In this document: one piece after another, positions 1-9,206 of the stretch
Position numbering within the stretch: the stretch's first letter is position 1
Layout: each line of letters begins with the position of its first letter
Assembly (NCBI GenBank): GCA_040182905.1
Contig: JARQWU010000146.1
Coordinates: forward strand, 1-25,633
Reading direction: 5' to 3'
From: Barthelona sp. PAP020
Lineage: Eukaryota; Metamonada: BaSk clade
DNA length: 25,633 nt
Position numbers and translations under genes: made by a program
Notes under the pieces: generated by a model
Database searches by the model: none
What the model was told of the DNA's origin: nothing
The model's input: only the letters and a program-made list of their open reading frames with translations

Positions 1-761
1 AAGTTTAAACTTTAAAATTTTGCTTTTGCAAAAATACAAAAAAATAGGAATGAAGAATTTCTCCAAAATTCTCCTACTTGATCGTTCCAATTGCCTTTCA
101 GTCCCTCAATTCCCCTCCCGGGATTTTGACTGAAATTGGCTAGAATGAGTTTTCTGAGTTTACTTTCTTTGTAAATAAATATAGTTGTTTCACAACTGGA
201 CTAATAAGAAACTCTTTTGATTCAGTTGTTAATGTGGAAGTTCATGCTCAATAAACGGAATTTATTGGAGATATAAAGAGGTCATCAAATATCACTTCCT
301 TTATTTGTTGTTTCTTGACTACCTTTAGATCCAATTTTTTAAGTTACTTGGGTATCTGAATCCATGTGAGTTTTTCCCAAACCTTAAGCTAACTCATACC
401 TCATAAATATCTAATAAAAGGGAGACTTAGAACTCTCATTCCAGAAAATTTAAATTATTTGCATTTGGTAAATGCATCGGTCATACTTTTTACACATATT
501 TTACCAACCTAAATGTATTTTATTGGGTAAAGATATGAATAACTACAAATTTTAATGGCTTTGAAAAATTTTTGTTTGTTCCGAAATGAAATATTTTCTC
601 AGATTTTTTCTCTTTGGAGAATTGAAAAGTTATTTGTTTAAATGCCATTCACAGTGCATAGATTACTTCGCTGTATATTTATAAAATCCTTAGTTCGATT
701 GACATTTAATTGAAATAAAAAAACACTTCAAAATAATAGTTTTTTTATTGTCTTTAAAACA
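1..761. other. gene-free leading region
   Basis: I find no supportable coding gene here on either strand. The only defined structure is the dispersed repeat copy at 231-420. The rest is AT-rich with a short C-rich patch near 106-121. A T-rich stretch precedes the deubiquitinase start at 762. Confidence 0.6.
231..420 (+). repeat. dispersed repeat, copy A
   Basis: This 190-bp segment is nearly identical to the reverse complement of 17960-18175. I count about 8 substitutions and one 1-base indel over the aligned part (about 95% identity), plus a segment of about 24-26 nt that is present only in the other copy. Similarity begins abruptly at AATGTGGAAG and ends abruptly at CTAATAAAAG, and the flanks are unrelated. 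I see no terminal inverted repeats, target-site duplication or open reading frame. It could be a small non-autonomous mobile element, a fragment of a larger element, or a duplicated RNA gene. The sequence does not decide between them. Confidence 0.85.
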
Positions 762-3293
762 ATGCAAAACAATATTGATGAATTAATAGACATACAAAAA
801 CAAGTGCAAAAGGACATTAATGAATTAGAATTGAAAAATAATGAGGATTATTATTTATTGTCTATAGATTGGTATGATAAGTTTAAAAATTATATTGATG
901 GAAAATCTGATTACTGTCCTGGAAAAATTGATAATTCTTCTCTTATTGAATCCAACACAGGAAAAATTATTGGTCAAGAAACTATCAACTATTATTTTTT
1001 GTCGAAAAATAGCTGGAATATATTATTTAATCACTTTGATTGTGAAGTGGATCAAATAATTTGTAGAAAATGTGTGAGTTTTCGCAGACATCCTGTGGTA
1101 GAAATTAATCCATTGAAAATGAAATTAAAGTATGAACCGGTTAAAAATTTTGATGAAGAAGGTATTAGATCTTCTACAAATGCTCATACTCATTCCGATT
1201 TGAAATCTGAAGAAGAATGGAAAGAATTTGTTTCCAGTAAATACGCTGAGGTTGATTCATTTATTACAAAAGTTATGGACGTGTTTAATATAGATAATGA
1301 AAAAAGAGATACATTAAAAGTAAGAATTAAGTTTCCGTCTGGTTTGACAAAGATTTTAAATGGGGATTTGAAGGCCAAACAATTGTTGAATCTTGGATCA
1401 TTTGGAAATCCATTGGAAAGTGAAGTTATTATTTCGAAGGATTTTGCTGAAGAGAAGACTTCTTCTGTTGTTGGTTTGAACGCAGGGACATTGGGAAGTT
1501 ATGATGTTGATACAAACTCTAATAAATCCAACAAATCACTTGAATCTTCCTCTAGCTCATCGTATACGTATTATAGAAGTAATACCAGTTCTAATTATGG
1601 ATGCTCTTCAAATTATGGAAGTAATTATGGAAATTCTCGAAACAATTATTTGTACCATAGTGGAACTAGAAAATCAAGTGAAAAAGGTGTTTCTGGATTG
1701 AGAAATTTGGGAAATACTTGTTATATGAATGCTGCTTTACAATGCTTATCAAATACACAATTACTTCGTAATTATTTCTTGAAAAATGAATACGAACAAG
1801 ATCTAACTCCCCAAAACATCTTAGGTTCTAAAAATTGCTGTGTAGCGAAAGCCATGGCCACTTTTTACAAAGAAATTTGGGAAAATGAAGAAGCAGTTGT
1901 GGTTCCTAGTTATGTAAAACAATCAGTTTCCAGAAACGATCATTTTATTGGGTTTAGACAAGAAGATAGTCATGAATTATTAGCATATATTCTGGATATG
2001 CTAAATGAGGATTTGACTCGTGTATATCCAAAACCAGCAACGACAGAAACCAAACAAGATGGTTTAACTGATTTGGAAATTTCTGATTTAGAGTTGAAAA
2101 GATCTAGAATGAGAGATGATTCCATAGTTCAAGATATTTTTGAATTTCAACAATTACAAATATTTGAGTGTCCCCAATGCAAAAATATTTCCAAAACTTT
2201 TCCTATGTTTAGATTTTTAACTACACCTATTCCTCCAGAAAGTATTCAACGTGAAATTTATTTTGTTCCTTTGGATAGTTCAAAGCCAGTTATCAAACAT
2301 AAATTTGTTTTACATGAAGATATGCTTTGTGGTGAAGTCTATTCTTATGTCCAGAAAAGAATTGGTTTTAAGAATGGTGTACTTGTCAAGAAAAGTAGAC
2401 ATTCAAGCGTTCCTTTTGTTACTGAATCCGATGATAAATTTAGCAGGTGGGAAGATTTGTTGATTTATGAACTTTCAGCAAATATTGACAACTCAAAGAT
2501 ATATTTTGTTGTGAATAGCATTAAAGAAACAAAAAAAAGTTCTTATTACATGTCTAGTAGTTTATATACAACTACTAAAGTTGTCGGTAGACCTTTCATA
2601 ATAATGAAAAAGAAAGGTCAAGATGATTTGGACGCTATAAATGAAGCGGGAATTTTCAAAAAGCCTATCGATATGGATGTTGTCTCTTTTGATCATAGAT
2701 ACTCAAGAAATGGTGGTAATATCATTCGAATTATTTGGAAATCAGATAATAAGGAAGAAATTGCAGAATATTTTGATCTAAATGAACAAGATGTTGACTT
2801 GTATGAAGCAGTCGATGGATTTAAAGAAAAATCAGGAGGTGTAGTCACTTTAGATGAATGTTTACTTTTGAATAATGAAAGATCACAATTGGATGAGGAA
2901 AATGCATGGTTTTGTCCCAAATGTAGAGAACATGTTCAAGCTTTTGTATCTACTGAATTTTTCACTTTGCCAAAGGTTCTGATTATTCATTTGAAAAGGT
3001 TTACAAAACACTTTTCCAAGAATTCTACTTTCATTGACTTCCCAATTGAGGAGCTTGATATGGAACCTTATGTGTCTGAACGAGCTCAGAATTTAAATAT
3101 GAATTATAAATACGAATTATATGGAGTAATTCAACATCATGGTTCTACTGCAGGTGGACATTACGTCGCAGCTGCAAAAAATTCTATCAATAATAAATGG
3201 TATGATTTTAACGATAGTTCTACATCATTTGCTTCAAAAAATGATATTGTGTCTGATTCTGCATACGTTTTGTTTTATGAATTGAAAAAATAA
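762..3293 (+). CDS. DUSP-domain ubiquitin carboxyl-terminal hydrolase (USP4/11/15-like)
   Basis: An 843-residue cysteine deubiquitinase of the USP/UBP family, which removes ubiquitin from proteins. Residues about 8-120 look like a DUSP domain (a WYDKF segment, then PGKIDNSSL and a WNILF segment). A less certain ubiquitin-like region follows at about 170-230. Residues about 250-305 are a low-complexity Ser/Asn/Tyr/Gly linker. The catalytic domain runs from about 310 to the end. The Cys box is GLRNLGNTCYMN with the nucleophile at Cys320. The His box is GGHYVAAAK with His800. The third catalytic position is Asn817 in WYDFNDSS, where many USPs have Asp. Two CxxC pairs (CPQC and CPKC) would form the zinc-binding finger. 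The domain order matches the USP4/11/15 and yeast Ubp12 group. All catalytic positions look active. The gene is a single exon, and the exact orthologue is uncertain. Confidence 0.93.
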   Translation: MQNNIDELIDIQKQVQKDINELELKNNEDYYLLSIDWYDKFKNYIDGKSDYCPGKIDNSSLIESNTGKIIGQETINYYFLSKNSWNILFNHFDCEVDQIICRKCVSFRRHPVVEINPLKMKLKYEPVKNFDEEGIRSSTNAHTHSDLKSEEEWKEFVSSKYAEVDSFITKVMDVFNIDNEKRDTLKVRIKFPSGLTKILNGDLKAKQLLNLGSFGNPLESEVIISKDFAEEKTSSVVGLNAGTLGSYDVDTNSNKSNKSLESSSSSSYTYYRSNTSSNYGCSSNYGSNYGNSRNNYLYHSGTRKSSEKGVSGLRNLGNTCYMNAALQCLSNTQLLRNYFLKNEYEQDLTPQNILGSKNCCVAKAMATFYKEIWENEEAVVVPSYVKQSVSRNDHFIGFRQEDSHELLAYILDMLNEDLTRVYPKPATTETKQDGLTDLEISDLELKRSRMRDDSIVQDIFEFQQLQIFECPQCKNISKTFPMFRFLTTPIPPESIQREIYFVPLDSSKPVIKHKFVLHEDMLCGEVYSYVQKRIGFKNGVLVKKSRHSSVPFVTESDDKFSRWEDLLIYELSANIDNSKIYFVVNSIKETKKSSYYMSSSLYTTTKVVGRPFIIMKKKGQDDLDAINEAGIFKKPIDMDVVSFDHRYSRNGGNIIRIIWKSDNKEEIAEYFDLNEQDVDLYEAVDGFKEKSGGVVTLDECLLLNNERSQLDEENAWFCPKCREHVQAFVSTEFFTLPKVLIIHLKRFTKHFSKNSTFIDFPIEELDMEPYVSERAQNLNMNYKYELYGVIQHHGSTAGGHYVAAAKNSINNKWYDFNDSSTSFASKNDIVSDSAYVLFYELKK

Positions 3294-3296
3294 ATG

Positions 3297-3612
3297 AGTT
3301 TTGTGATATTTTTTTTTTTGCCTGCTTTCACATTTTTTATTGTCAAACAGTTAAAACATTTAAGTTCAAAGATTTCCATTGAATAAATTAATTCTGTATT
3401 TCATTGGAAAATTTTTCATACAAAGTAGAATAAGAATTGGTTTAAAAATTCACTTAATTTTCTTATAGCTTAAAACTAGTAAATTTTGACCTTTCTGTTT
3501 GATTTCTTTTCATCAATTACAAAGTATGCCTCGAAGGATACAAATAGTTTTAAGATGGGAATGAAAATAAAAAAATTTCCTTCAAATCAAATTCATTTGT
3601 TTTCTTGTTTCA
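3297..3612. other. intergenic, no gene seen
   Basis: AT-rich spacer of 316 bp between the deubiquitinase and KTI12 genes. It begins with a poly-T tract soon after the deubiquitinase stop codon. It ends with a TTCATTTG element whose A lies 18 nt before the KTI12 start codon and resembles the initiator (TCA-Py-T/A) described for parabasalid promoters. No open reading frame here has support. Confidence 0.5.
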
Positions 3613-4443
3613 ATGCCACTTATTATTATTTCAGGGTATCCAACAAGTGGTAAAACAACTATTGGTGAAGCTATTTACGATTTTTTTTCATCAAAAGGAA
3701 TGAACTGTTTATTAATTAATGAAGAAATGTTAAATGTCAACAAGCAAGCAGTTTATTATGATATGGTATCTGAAAAGAAGTTGCGAAATGCTTTAAGAAG
3801 TCGATTAGAAACAGAAATCAGCAATGAAAATCAAGTATGTATTTTAGATAGTCTTAATTTTACAAAGGGTTTTAGATATGAATTATTTTGTATTGCAAGA
3901 GCTCAAGCTACAACTAGTTGTGAAGTGTTTGTTGATTTACCCTTTGAAATATGTTTGGAAAGAAACAATAATTGTCAACATTATTTAGAAAAGGAATTTA
4001 AAAGCCTTCATGGAAGGATGGAAGTTCCTCATGAATATCATAAATGGGAAACTCCATTACATGTTGTTTCTTCGGTTGAAGATTTGAATTTTGATTTATT
4101 GTATGAAAATGTTGTAAATGGTATTCAATTAAAGCCTGTTTTAGCTACTCAAGTTGAAATCCTAAGAGGAAACGATTATGTAAATGAATGCTCAAAAATT
4201 ACTCTCATAATTACCAGACTTATTTTGTTGAATCTTGATAAAGTGTCATTGGAAGAAGAAATGAGTGTTTCTCCTTATGCTGAAGTTAGAGTAGATTTTT
4301 GTCGTATTCCACATAATTTTGAAGTTCAAGGGATTAGAACTGATTTTTTGAAGACATTAGCATCAAATCCATCTTTAGAAATTGATGATATTGGCAATGA
4401 ATTTGTTCATCATGTGAACAGAGCTTTAAAAATAAACTGGTAA
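3613..4443 (+). CDS. KTI12: KTI12-family P-loop protein (Elongator-associated)
   Basis: A 276-residue P-loop NTPase of the KTI12/PSTK family. In yeast, Kti12 binds tRNA and regulates the Elongator complex, which modifies wobble uridines. The Walker A motif lies at the extreme N-terminus, GYPTSGKTT at residues 8-16, as is typical for the family. The family signature DSLNFTKGFRYELFC follows at about residues 83-97 (KTI12 has D..NYIKGFRYQLYC). A later patch ending KWETPL matches the conserved RW-D-x-PL region. The length fits the short end of the KTI12 range. The related O-phosphoseryl-tRNA(Sec) kinase is the main alternative, but the GFRY segment favours KTI12. Single exon, complete. Confidence 0.9.
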   Translation: MPLIIISGYPTSGKTTIGEAIYDFFSSKGMNCLLINEEMLNVNKQAVYYDMVSEKKLRNALRSRLETEISNENQVCILDSLNFTKGFRYELFCIARAQATTSCEVFVDLPFEICLERNNNCQHYLEKEFKSLHGRMEVPHEYHKWETPLHVVSSVEDLNFDLLYENVVNGIQLKPVLATQVEILRGNDYVNECSKITLIITRLILLNLDKVSLEEEMSVSPYAEVRVDFCRIPHNFEVQGIRTDFLKTLASNPSLEIDDIGNEFVHHVNRALKINW

Positions 4444-4653
4444 CATTTCATGTAGTTTTTTTTTTTGTTATTTATTTCTATTCAATGAAAAAAGTAGAAA
4501 AATCTTCAAAAAGGTGTTGGACCAAAAATTTGTTATTTCTTGTTAGGTCTCTATTTATTTACTTACTATTGAATGCTCATAAAAAACAAAACATTGTTTG
4601 ACATTGAAAAGGAGTTCATTTTTTTTTGTGTTTTCATTTTATTTTATTTTTTC

Positions 4654-4913
4654 ATGATTGTCGAAGACGTTTCAAATCAAGTGTACTTTATTTATGATTA
4701 TTATTGATGTTCTAACTGAATAGTTCAACACAAACCATTTCAAATTTAAATTTATCAACACATGATTTAGATGCTTATATTCAAGATCACTTAACAATTT
4801 TGACACCTGCATTAACTTTATTAGTCAAAGAAAAACCAGAAAATCCAATTAAATGGTTGGGAAATTATCTTCTTGAACATAATCCAAATGCACCTGTTTG
4901 TGAAAAGAAATAA
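4654..4913 (+). CDS. DPY30-domain protein, two exons
   Basis: A small spliced gene encoding 72 residues. Exon 1 is 4654-4682 and begins MIVEDVSNQV. Exon 2 is 4724-4913 and ends at a TAA. They join in frame across the intron 4683-4723. Residues about 28-63 form a Dpy-30 motif: YIQDHLTILTPALTLLVKE, then KPENPIKWLGNYLLEHNP, matching the family pattern Y...V.P.L..GL..L.KE(K/R)P.NP...L..YLL..N. This motif forms a two-helix dimerisation module. It occurs in DPY30 of COMPASS/MLL histone H3K4 methyltransferase complexes and in ciliary radial-spoke proteins. The protein is little more than the motif, as in DPY30 itself, but a ciliary role cannot be excluded. Without splicing exon 2 has no ATG, which supports the two-exon model. 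Confidence 0.85.
4683..4723 (+). other. 41-nt spliceosomal intron in the DPY30 gene
   Basis: Donor GTACTT, acceptor AATAG. Removing 41 nt joins the codon GT|T and gives a continuous 72-codon reading frame. The 3' end TTCTAACTGAATAG holds a branch-site-like CTAAC at a short fixed distance from the acceptor. The same arrangement occurs in the eL24 intron. The unspliced frame is interrupted by TAA at 4713-4715. Confidence 0.85.
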
Positions 4914-5022
4914 TTGCGTTTATTGATTAGACTCTCTCATTTGAAAGGGAAAATCATAAAATAATTGTAAATTTATCAAAAAGATTTCTGTAATTTTTTT
5001 TTCAAACAAAAAACAATTAAAG

Positions 5023-6783
5023 ATGAATGATGATGGATTTCGACCTGCAAATAGAAAATCAATGCAAAAACCAAAAAAGAAAAGTGAAATGAGATCAATT
5101 TCAAAATTTGGACAAATGAATCAATTTGAAGCTTTTTTTGAGATAGATAGTGAAAGAGAAGAAACTAAGAAAAAAAATGCAAAGAAAATTCGTGGTGAAG
5201 TTTCAAAAAACAATCCAATTATTTCCCAGAGTCAAAAACGTAAAATTAGAGAAAATATTCGTACTATTGATTTTGGAGATGCTAGTAGTTCAACTGCAAC
5301 AAAAAAAGGAAGAGTAGGTGGATCTAAAAAGAAAGAAGCGTTGGATTGGTTAAGTTATTTAACTGTTGACAAATTTCAAAATTTGATAAAGAAAGCAGAA
5401 GAAAGTTTAAATCCTGATGTAGTTGAAGAAGACTCTAAGAAGTGTATTTTTCATCATGTCTGCCAATATATATTCGGTATATTTGATCAAACACTCGATA
5501 AATTATTGAAAGACCTTAAGGTTAAGACTGAATATGATAAGATTGTTCCAAAGACATCCAAACACACTTTTGAAGCTGATTTACCCATGAACGTGGTTGC
5601 AATGGAGCTTTTTGAAACTATGATGCACTATTTTTCAGATTTTGACAGTTCTATTCTTATTGAAGAGTTACAAACGATTTTATATAATGATAAGGACAAT
5701 GTTGGTGTTAGATTGATTATTCAATGCATAATTCATTCTTTGTTAAGCAAAGGACTCTTGACTGATTTGTACATAAAGTTGTTAAAAGACATGATTGAAC
5801 ATTCGAATACGATAAGCGATCGTTTAAAAACATATAAAGAATCAAAGGAACAGGTTAGTGTTGTAACAAATTATCTCAATTACAATTTGTTTATCTTTAG
5901 TTTGCAACAATTGATATTTTTACCATGTAAAGAAACTGAAACCATACTGTTTAAAGATTGTTTGGGATTCATACCATTCATTAATGATAAACGTATTGTT
6001 GACCATATATTCAATATTATTGACCATTTCAAAATAGCTCCAACCTTAGATTCCTATGAAATACTGAGCTACTTATTGGAAAAACATGTTCAAAATCTTC
6101 CAATGAATGAATTATGGCTAAACGATAATACTACAGATACTGTAATGAATCGTACTATCATTAAAGTGTTAAATTCTTTCAATGAAGATTCTTTACAGTT
6201 GATCTTACCTGTGTTATTGAACAATATGATAATTAATAATGATAACAACATATCAAAACTTTGTTTCACATATATAACCTACTATTTTAGAATGTTTCCA
6301 AAGTTATTTGTGGGTATTTGTCATTTTATTGACCATAAACTCTATCCTAATGCAATAACCAATCTCCATTCGTTCATTGGTCTCACAATGAAGTTGGACA
6401 TGAATGAATTAGACAATGATATTGAGTTAAAATTACCCTTCATTGATGATTCTGATGAAATGATCGATTTAGATAATTGTGTGTATCTTTATCAAGTTCC
6501 TAAAAAAGCAACCAAATTTTATTATGCTGACTTTCCAGAAATAAGCCAAAAAGATTCTCAAAATTATTTGTTAAAACTTTTGAAATTTACCAAAAAATTC
6601 TTTTCCACCAGATATCAAAAAAATAATATCTCACAAGAAGAATTTGATTTGATTAACAAACAGATTGATTCATCTGTTGCTAAATTAACTCCCAAATCAA
6701 GGAGAAAAGGTTTAAGATGGTTAATGTTCGGTGTTTCTGTTTGTGGTGCTGTAACAGCTTATTTATTGAACATTAAAAAATAA
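5023..6783 (+). CDS. tail-anchored membrane protein with helical repeats, possibly TMEM214-like
   Basis: A 586-residue protein I cannot assign firmly. Residues 1-110 are Lys-rich and disordered, with several basic clusters. Residues about 115-540 are helical, with regularly spaced Leu/Ile/Phe as in an alpha-solenoid. A single hydrophobic segment (about 566-582, LRWLMFGVSVCGAVTAYLL) follows the basic KSRRKG and leaves only a few luminal residues (NIKK). This predicts a C-terminal tail anchor in the ER or another organelle membrane. Parts of the helical domain (LPMNVVAMELFETMMHYF and VGVRLIIQCII) resemble TMEM214, an ER protein with a charged N-terminus, but TMEM214 usually has more membrane segments, so this is a weak suggestion. 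The start is the first ATG after a T-rich stretch. Confidence 0.75.
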   Translation: MNDDGFRPANRKSMQKPKKKSEMRSISKFGQMNQFEAFFEIDSEREETKKKNAKKIRGEVSKNNPIISQSQKRKIRENIRTIDFGDASSSTATKKGRVGGSKKKEALDWLSYLTVDKFQNLIKKAEESLNPDVVEEDSKKCIFHHVCQYIFGIFDQTLDKLLKDLKVKTEYDKIVPKTSKHTFEADLPMNVVAMELFETMMHYFSDFDSSILIEELQTILYNDKDNVGVRLIIQCIIHSLLSKGLLTDLYIKLLKDMIEHSNTISDRLKTYKESKEQVSVVTNYLNYNLFIFSLQQLIFLPCKETETILFKDCLGFIPFINDKRIVDHIFNIIDHFKIAPTLDSYEILSYLLEKHVQNLPMNELWLNDNTTDTVMNRTIIKVLNSFNEDSLQLILPVLLNNMIINNDNNISKLCFTYITYYFRMFPKLFVGICHFIDHKLYPNAITNLHSFIGLTMKLDMNELDNDIELKLPFIDDSDEMIDLDNCVYLYQVPKKATKFYYADFPEISQKDSQNYLLKLLKFTKKFFSTRYQKNNISQEEFDLINKQIDSSVAKLTPKSRRKGLRWLMFGVSVCGAVTAYLLNIKK

Positions 6784-6805
6784 TTTACAATACAGTATAA
6801 ATATA

Positions 6806-6857
6806 TGTGTGTGTGTGTGTAACATGTAAATGATTTCAAGTTTTTTTTTTGGGGGGG
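6806..6857. repeat. TG microsatellite and T10G7 homopolymer pair
   Basis: A (TG)n run occupies 6806-6820, and a T10 followed directly by G7 occupies 6841-6857. Both lie between the tail-anchored protein gene and BBS1. Simple repeats like these are prone to length change and to sequencing error. Confidence 0.85.
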
Positions 6858-6980
6858 TCTTTATTTTCTTACAATTCATTATTACACATCGATTTGTGCA
6901 TTTATTTTATTTTCTCAACATGTAAAAGTCTATCATTTGCATCAAGAAACAATAAATAATTCTCCACATTTTGTTTTTTT

Positions 6981-8729
6981 ATGTCGAATTTCAAACATTG
7001 GTTAGATGCTTGGAGTGATCCATTGGCTGGTATAGAAGCTTATTCTTCTCATCTTGCTTTGTCTGATTTGCATGATGATGGTGAAGGAATGTTAGTTGTT
7101 GCAAATCTTGATAACGAATTAAAAATATTCAATAATGTTTCTGTTTTAACAAAAACTCGCCTTTCTAGTCGACCCGTTGGAACTGTTGTTTTTAATATGA
7201 TTCAATCAGGTCAACCAACCAAATGCATTTGTACTGCATCTGGTCCTTATCTTCATATTTATAAATTGGTCGATGACACATTAAAAAAAGTTCATCGTTT
7301 TCAATTACCTGCCCTACCAATAGATCCAGATGAAGAAAGATTATGGAATCAAGTTTTCAATGAATCTTGTAATATACTAAGATTATCTGATGGTTTAACA
7401 CAATTACAAACAGCACAAAGAAGATTAACTGAATTCTCATCAACATTTTTATTGTTTCCCGAAAAATATCGTGAAAGTTACATCCAAATAACAGGTAAAA
7501 AGGCCATGAACGGGTTCAATCAATCCAGTGTTGTTACATGCCTCACAACTATTCGAAAATTATCCCAAGATGCTGGTTCCCCTTCTTGTATTGTTGTGGG
7601 GGATGAATTTGGGAATGTACATATATTAGATGAACAAGTTCTTACAATTGAAACGACAATAACAATGCCTAATGAATCCGCAATTAGTCATATTAGTGCT
7701 TTTGGTGTTTTGGACAAGGAATATCGCTTGGTGGTTTGTACTCGAGCAGGTCAGATCTATATTGTCAAAGATGGACGTCTAACTCAAGCACAAATTGAAG
7801 TCGAAGCACCCCCAATAGGTACAGCCTTAATTGGAACTCATATATTTATCGCTTGTATGAACAAAATGATGATTATTACTGATCAACGTGGTCGTTCACC
7901 AAGACAGATTCAAATGCCTGATTTTATTGTTGGTATTCAACCTGTGTTCTTTTCCACAGGTACTGCATTTAAAGGGGCTATTGTTGGACTTGCCAATGGT
8001 ACTGTTCGTGTGTATTCTTCTCGTGGACCTGTTGTTTCTGAGTTTTCCATCAATGAACGCATAACTGGTTTTAGATTTGGTGTTTATGGTCGTGAAGATG
8101 GTGCTTGTGTTGTTATTGGTAGATCAGCCGCGCTTCACATTAAAATATTGTCTCGTTTGGCGAATCTTTCTGCTGATATTGGAATTCGCCCAGCACAAAC
8201 GGCTGAAATGAGCAAACCGTTACCAATACCTTCCAAATCTCAGTTATTTTTAGAACTTGCAGAAGCTGAAAAACAAAATGCTCCCTCAATTCATCGTGCT
8301 TTTCAAAAGGAATTGTCTCAAATGAGATTAACCACATCTAAGGAATTCCTGAAGTTATTACAACATGGTCATGCGCCAATCGCTGCAGGGAATGCTGATA
8401 TTCAACTTCGTTTGAGATCAAAATTGCAAGGTATTGGACCCAGATACACTTTAAAAGTCACAGTGGAAAATACTGGTGAAAAACCTGTTTATTCTTTACC
8501 TTTAATAATCCATTTCAATCCTTCAATTTATTGGTTTAAGCCTTGTTCGTCAATCATTGGTGCTTTGCCTCCTAAATCAGAAGTCACAAAAGAATTTTTA
8601 ATTGGAAGAACTAATGATGGAGTTGACATGGAAGAGCCTTCAAGAATTGTAGTTTATGATGAAAAAGGCAGTAAGCCAATAGTTTCTGCAATCACTTTGA
8701 TTCCAATTTCAGATTTTGTTGAAGATTGA
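6981..8729 (+). CDS. BBS1: BBSome subunit BBS1
   Basis: A 582-residue orthologue of Bardet-Biedl syndrome protein 1, a subunit of the BBSome coat that moves membrane proteins into and out of cilia and binds Arl6/BBS3. The N-terminus KHWLDAWSDPLAGI matches the conserved KWLDA..DP.A.I start. It is followed by SHLALSDLHDDGEGMLVVA, close to the family's ACLALADLHGDGE segment. Residues about 20-400 are the beta-propeller, with FQLPALPIDPDEERLWNQ inside it and FRFGVYGREDGACVVIG near its end. MHRAFQ of BBS1 appears as IHRAFQKEL. The C-terminal 90 residues (GIGPRYTLKVTVENTGEKP onward) match the gamma-adaptin-ear-like domain. The full length matches family size. A single exon, preceded by a T-rich leader. 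Confidence 0.96.
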   Translation: MSNFKHWLDAWSDPLAGIEAYSSHLALSDLHDDGEGMLVVANLDNELKIFNNVSVLTKTRLSSRPVGTVVFNMIQSGQPTKCICTASGPYLHIYKLVDDTLKKVHRFQLPALPIDPDEERLWNQVFNESCNILRLSDGLTQLQTAQRRLTEFSSTFLLFPEKYRESYIQITGKKAMNGFNQSSVVTCLTTIRKLSQDAGSPSCIVVGDEFGNVHILDEQVLTIETTITMPNESAISHISAFGVLDKEYRLVVCTRAGQIYIVKDGRLTQAQIEVEAPPIGTALIGTHIFIACMNKMMIITDQRGRSPRQIQMPDFIVGIQPVFFSTGTAFKGAIVGLANGTVRVYSSRGPVVSEFSINERITGFRFGVYGREDGACVVIGRSAALHIKILSRLANLSADIGIRPAQTAEMSKPLPIPSKSQLFLELAEAEKQNAPSIHRAFQKELSQMRLTTSKEFLKLLQHGHAPIAAGNADIQLRLRSKLQGIGPRYTLKVTVENTGEKPVYSLPLIIHFNPSIYWFKPCSSIIGALPPKSEVTKEFLIGRTNDGVDMEEPSRIVVYDEKGSKPIVSAITLIPISDFVED

Positions 8730-9206
8730 TTTGACAGTTTATATATTTTGAAAGTTTATGTTAAAAAATGTTTGTTTGAAAGCCCAAAAATTGATATAAA
8801 CCGTTTGTATGTCTTTTTTTTTCCAAATGGAGATTTACACTATCCAACTATGTGTTCGCAGAATTTGAAAAAGAATTGAAAAAATAAAAAATATTCAATT
8901 GCTTTTATGTCACTAAATATCCTGCTTGTTGGGTCACAGATGGTCACATCATTTTATAAATAGTGAAAAAGATTCAAAAATCAGAAATTTGTTGTTGATG
9001 TGATTAAGTCTTTTCATTTCAGTTTCCATTTGGCTGAAAAAACAAAGTTGGCATGCAAAAGGTGGTTAAATAATTAAAAAACAATAAATTTGACCTGCCC
9101 TTTTTGAACTTTGTAACATCCTGTTGTTGTGAAACAATACCCACAAAAGAAAACATTACAACAACAATTTTAATATCAAGAAGTAACCATCTAAATAAGC
9201 GGTATA
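8730..9206. other. convergent intergenic region, no gene seen
   Basis: This 477-bp spacer separates the ends of two convergent genes, BBS1 and the WD40 gene. It holds poly-T runs and a GGTCACA direct repeat (spaced GGTCACAGATGGTCACA) near 8933-8949. A short ATG-started frame at 8907-8963 is only 18 codons long. I do not support a gene here. Confidence 0.5.

Noticed and set aside
90-115. GCCTTTCAG resembling the U5 snRNA loop
   Set aside because: No supporting stem and no Sm-site in the expected place, so it is a chance match.
231-420. Repeat copy A as a terminal-inverted-repeat transposon
   Set aside because: The two ends of the unit are not inverted copies of each other, and no target-site duplication is visible.
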